From positions 1-16,679 of the forward strand of contig QAKE01000050.1 of NCBI GenBank assembly GCA_003343995.1: a stretch of 16,679 nucleotides of DNA, read 5' to 3'. Below, piece by piece: positions 15,681-16,679 of the stretch. Source of the DNA: Bacillota bacterium (GTDB lineage Bacteria > Bacillota > Clostridia > Christensenellales > Borkfalkiaceae). Positions within the stretch are counted from its first letter, which is position 1. Each line of letters begins with the position of its first letter. A model generated the notes under the pieces. That model had not been told where the DNA came from and made no database searches. It saw only the letters and a list, made by a program, of their open reading frames with translations. Both the position numbers and the translations under genes were made by a program.

Positions 15681-16124
15681 TTATTTGTTGATAACAACAC
15701 CTTTCTGCAGCATAACATTTGCATACAGAGCTTTTTCACTTGTAGAAATGATGCAGTAAGCTGTTTTGGCTTCATCATAGAATGCAAAACGTTCGATGTT
15801 TCCTACTACAGCATCTCCTCTGTCATCATATTTACGGATGATTTCTTTGTATGTATCCCAGATCGGGGTCTCTACATCGTCACCAGGCATTACTTCCATC
15901 AGGTTAACCGGATGTTCTACATAAGTATCCAGTGGGAAAACTTTCAGGATCGCTTCCAGAATTTCCGGAACACCATGTCCGTCACAGCGGATGGTAATCG
16001 CATTTTTACCCATAGATTCAACCGGGAAGTTACCGTCTGCGATAACAAGACGATCGCTGTGTCCCATTTCACATAATACCTTTAATAATTCAGGTGATAA
16101 GATTTCAGGAATTCCTTTTAACAT
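15681..16124 (-). CDS. fucU: RbsD/FucU family sugar mutarotase (L-fucose mutarotase type)
   Basis: This 147-residue protein closely follows the E. coli FucU pattern as I remember it: SPELLKVLCEMGHSD near the N-terminus with the catalytic-type His22, VIADGNFP (Asp30), then RFAFYDEAKTAY (112-123) and a C-terminal LQKGVV. FucU-type enzymes interconvert the alpha and beta anomers of L-fucose, and in some cases other sugars, so that the isomerase or kinase receives the right form. The enzyme is cytosolic and decameric in the family. Start ATG 16124 has GGAGG at 16134-16138. The gene stands alone, with its own terminator, divergent from a ketose-bisphosphate aldolase gene. The pairing suggests sugar use, but no fucose isomerase or kinase is in view, so the substrate is not certain. 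RbsD (ribose pyranase) is the alternative; length and RFAFY favour FucU. Confidence 0.9.
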   Translation of the reverse strand: MLKGIPEILSPELLKVLCEMGHSDRLVIADGNFPVESMGKNAITIRCDGHGVPEILEAILKVFPLDTYVEHPVNLMEVMPGDDVETPIWDTYKEIIRKYDDRGDAVVGNIERFAFYDEAKTAYCIISTSEKALYANVMLQKGVVINK

Positions 16125-16195
16125 ATCTTTATGCCTCCGTTCAAATTTTTACTGAATTATGGCATATCTCGCACAGAGACAGCCTCTATATAAAG

Positions 16196-16224
16196 AATGT
16201 ACCTGCATTTATGATACTTTGCAA
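16196..16224 (-). promoter_or_regulatory. Weak candidate promoter for fucU
   Basis: On the minus strand TTGCAA (16219-16224), 17-base spacer, TACATT (16196-16201). Each box matches four of six consensus bases. It is plausible by position, about 72 bases before the start codon, but other weak boxes exist nearby. Confidence 0.3.
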
Positions 16225-16226
16225 GA

Positions 16227-16291
16227 GAATATTTTCCGATAAAAGATGAATATTTTACACTGTTTTGAAGAAATTGAAAAGTGAATATTTT
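16227..16291. repeat. Three direct copies of GAATATTTT
   Basis: Copies at 16227-16235, 16248-16256 and 16283-16291, with start-to-start spacing of 21 and 35 bases. The last ends just 5 bases before the -35 box of the aldolase promoter. They may be regulator sites or act as AT-rich upstream promoter elements. Confidence 0.6.
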
Positions 16292-16295
16292 ATGG

Positions 16296-16324
16296 TTGAC
16301 AGAATCAGAGAACAGAGGTATGAT
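16296..16324 (+). promoter_or_regulatory. Strong sigma-A promoter of the aldolase gene
   Basis: Perfect TTGACA (16296-16301), a 17-base spacer and TATGAT (16319-16324, five of six). Transcription would start near 16331, giving an approximately 93-base leader before ATG 16424. Confidence 0.88.
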
Positions 16325-16331
16325 TGGCTCA

Positions 16332-16349
16332 AACGGAAACGTTTCGGTT
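16332..16349. promoter_or_regulatory. LacI-family-type operator at the aldolase transcription start
   Basis: AACGGAAACGTTTCGGTT holds a perfect 10-base palindrome GAAACGTTTC (16336-16345) with matching AAC/GTT flanks. The central CG dyad is typical of LacI/GalR-family operators. It fits the CcpA cre consensus poorly at its outer TG/CA positions, so a local sugar repressor is likelier. Its place immediately downstream of the -10 box predicts repression. The regulator gene is not in the window. Confidence 0.75.
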
Positions 16350-16423
16350 TTGTAAATGTTATCCGGCATTACAGAAACAGTAAGAACAAAAATCATACAT
16401 ATATTATGAGGAGGAAAATCATT

Positions 16424-16679
16424 ATGCCACTTGTTACATCAAAAGAAATGCTGTCCAAAGCTCAGAAAGGCGGTTATGCAGTAGGTGCATTTAACGCAGA
16501 GAACATGGAGATGGTCAAAGCAATCATCCAGGCTGCAGAAGAACTCAAAGCACCGGTTATGATCCAGACTACACCATCTACAGTTAAATACGGTACCGTA
16601 GATACCTATGCTGCAATCGTTGGGCTTTGCCTGAAACGCCGCCCAGGGCAAGGTAGCTCCTTGTCTGCCAGTCCTGCGG
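16424..16679 (+). CDS. Class II ketose-bisphosphate aldolase, N-terminal part (partial, frameshifted end)
   Basis: The ATG follows GAGGAGG (16408-16414) at 9 bases. About 66 residues fit the N-terminus of class II fructose/tagatose-bisphosphate aldolases: MPLVTSKEMLSKAQKGGYAV, GAFNAENMEMVKAII, then APVMIQTTPSTVKYG. The family is zinc-dependent and cytosolic, splitting a ketose bisphosphate into glyceraldehyde-3-phosphate (or a related aldehyde) and dihydroxyacetone phosphate. The zinc-binding His residues lie beyond the window edge, so substrate cannot be told; Fba, GatY/KbaY or a related enzyme are all possible. After codon GTT 16619-16621 the frame stays open but reads GLCLKRRPGQGSS, unlike the family. 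Nearby frames give pieces such as AAQGKVAP, which suggests indel errors in the last 60 bases rather than a real C-terminus. The operator at its promoter suggests repression until its sugar is present. Confidence 0.85.
   Translation, partial: MPLVTSKEMLSKAQKGGYAVGAFNAENMEMVKAIIQAAEELKAPVMIQTTPSTVKYGTVDTYAAIVGLCLKRRPGQGSSLSASPA

Larger units (their letters stand above)
16125..16423. other. Divergent intergenic region, fucU and aldolase
   Basis: A 299-base gene-free stretch holding the fucU ribosome site and a weak candidate promoter on the minus strand. It also holds three GAATATTTT copies, a strong + strand promoter with an overlapping palindromic operator, and the aldolase ribosome site (GAGGAGG, 16408-16414). 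No small ORF or structured RNA is convincing. Confidence 0.8.

Noticed and set aside
16332..16349. CcpA cre site
   Set aside because: The central dyad fits, but the outer TG and CA of the cre consensus are CG and GG here. A LacI-family local operator is the better reading.

Overview
The sequence looks like part of a Gram-positive gut Clostridia chromosome, most likely Lachnospiraceae. This is an inference from the moderate GC, the strong AGGAGG-type ribosome binding sites, the secreted proteins with acidic Ser/Thr/Asp/Glu tracts, the Pro-Thr linkers, and a papain-like protease ending in a BspA-type leucine-rich repeat.

Left part (1 to about 13130, + strand): one tightly spaced operon. It begins with the tail of an unidentified upstream gene. 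Four prepilin-like genes follow, each with a type IV prepilin leader: a GspI/PilV-like gene (243-1760), a GspK/PilX-like gene lacking the conserved Glu5 (1777-4263), a GspH/FimT-like gene (4295-4894) and a GspJ/PilW-like gene (4927-6768). The fifth is a 2085-residue Sec-secreted protein (6782-13039) with an F5/8C (discoidin-like) domain, an EF-hand-type calcium loop and three weakly similar internal units that resemble DUF5057. The operon ends at a strong bidirectional terminator. The gene set matches the minor pilin plus PilY1 tip-adhesin operons of proteobacterial type IV pili, although its proteins are unusually large. My main hypothesis is that it encodes the tip complex of a Gram-positive type IV pilus, with the giant protein as a functional analogue of PilY1. 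The last ~690 bases of the PilW-like gene are sharply AT-rich compared with everything around them, as if the exposed C-terminal module had been swapped.

Middle (13144-15513, - strand): a secreted papain-family cysteine protease with lectin-like and LRR domains, convergent with the pilus operon and sharing its terminator.

Right part (15600 to the end): a fucU-type sugar mutarotase gene (- strand) with its own terminator. Divergent from it is the start of a class II ketose-bisphosphate aldolase gene, with a near-consensus sigma-A promoter and an overlapping LacI-family-type operator. The last ~60 bases of the aldolase read as if they contain several indel errors, which suggests a low-quality contig end.
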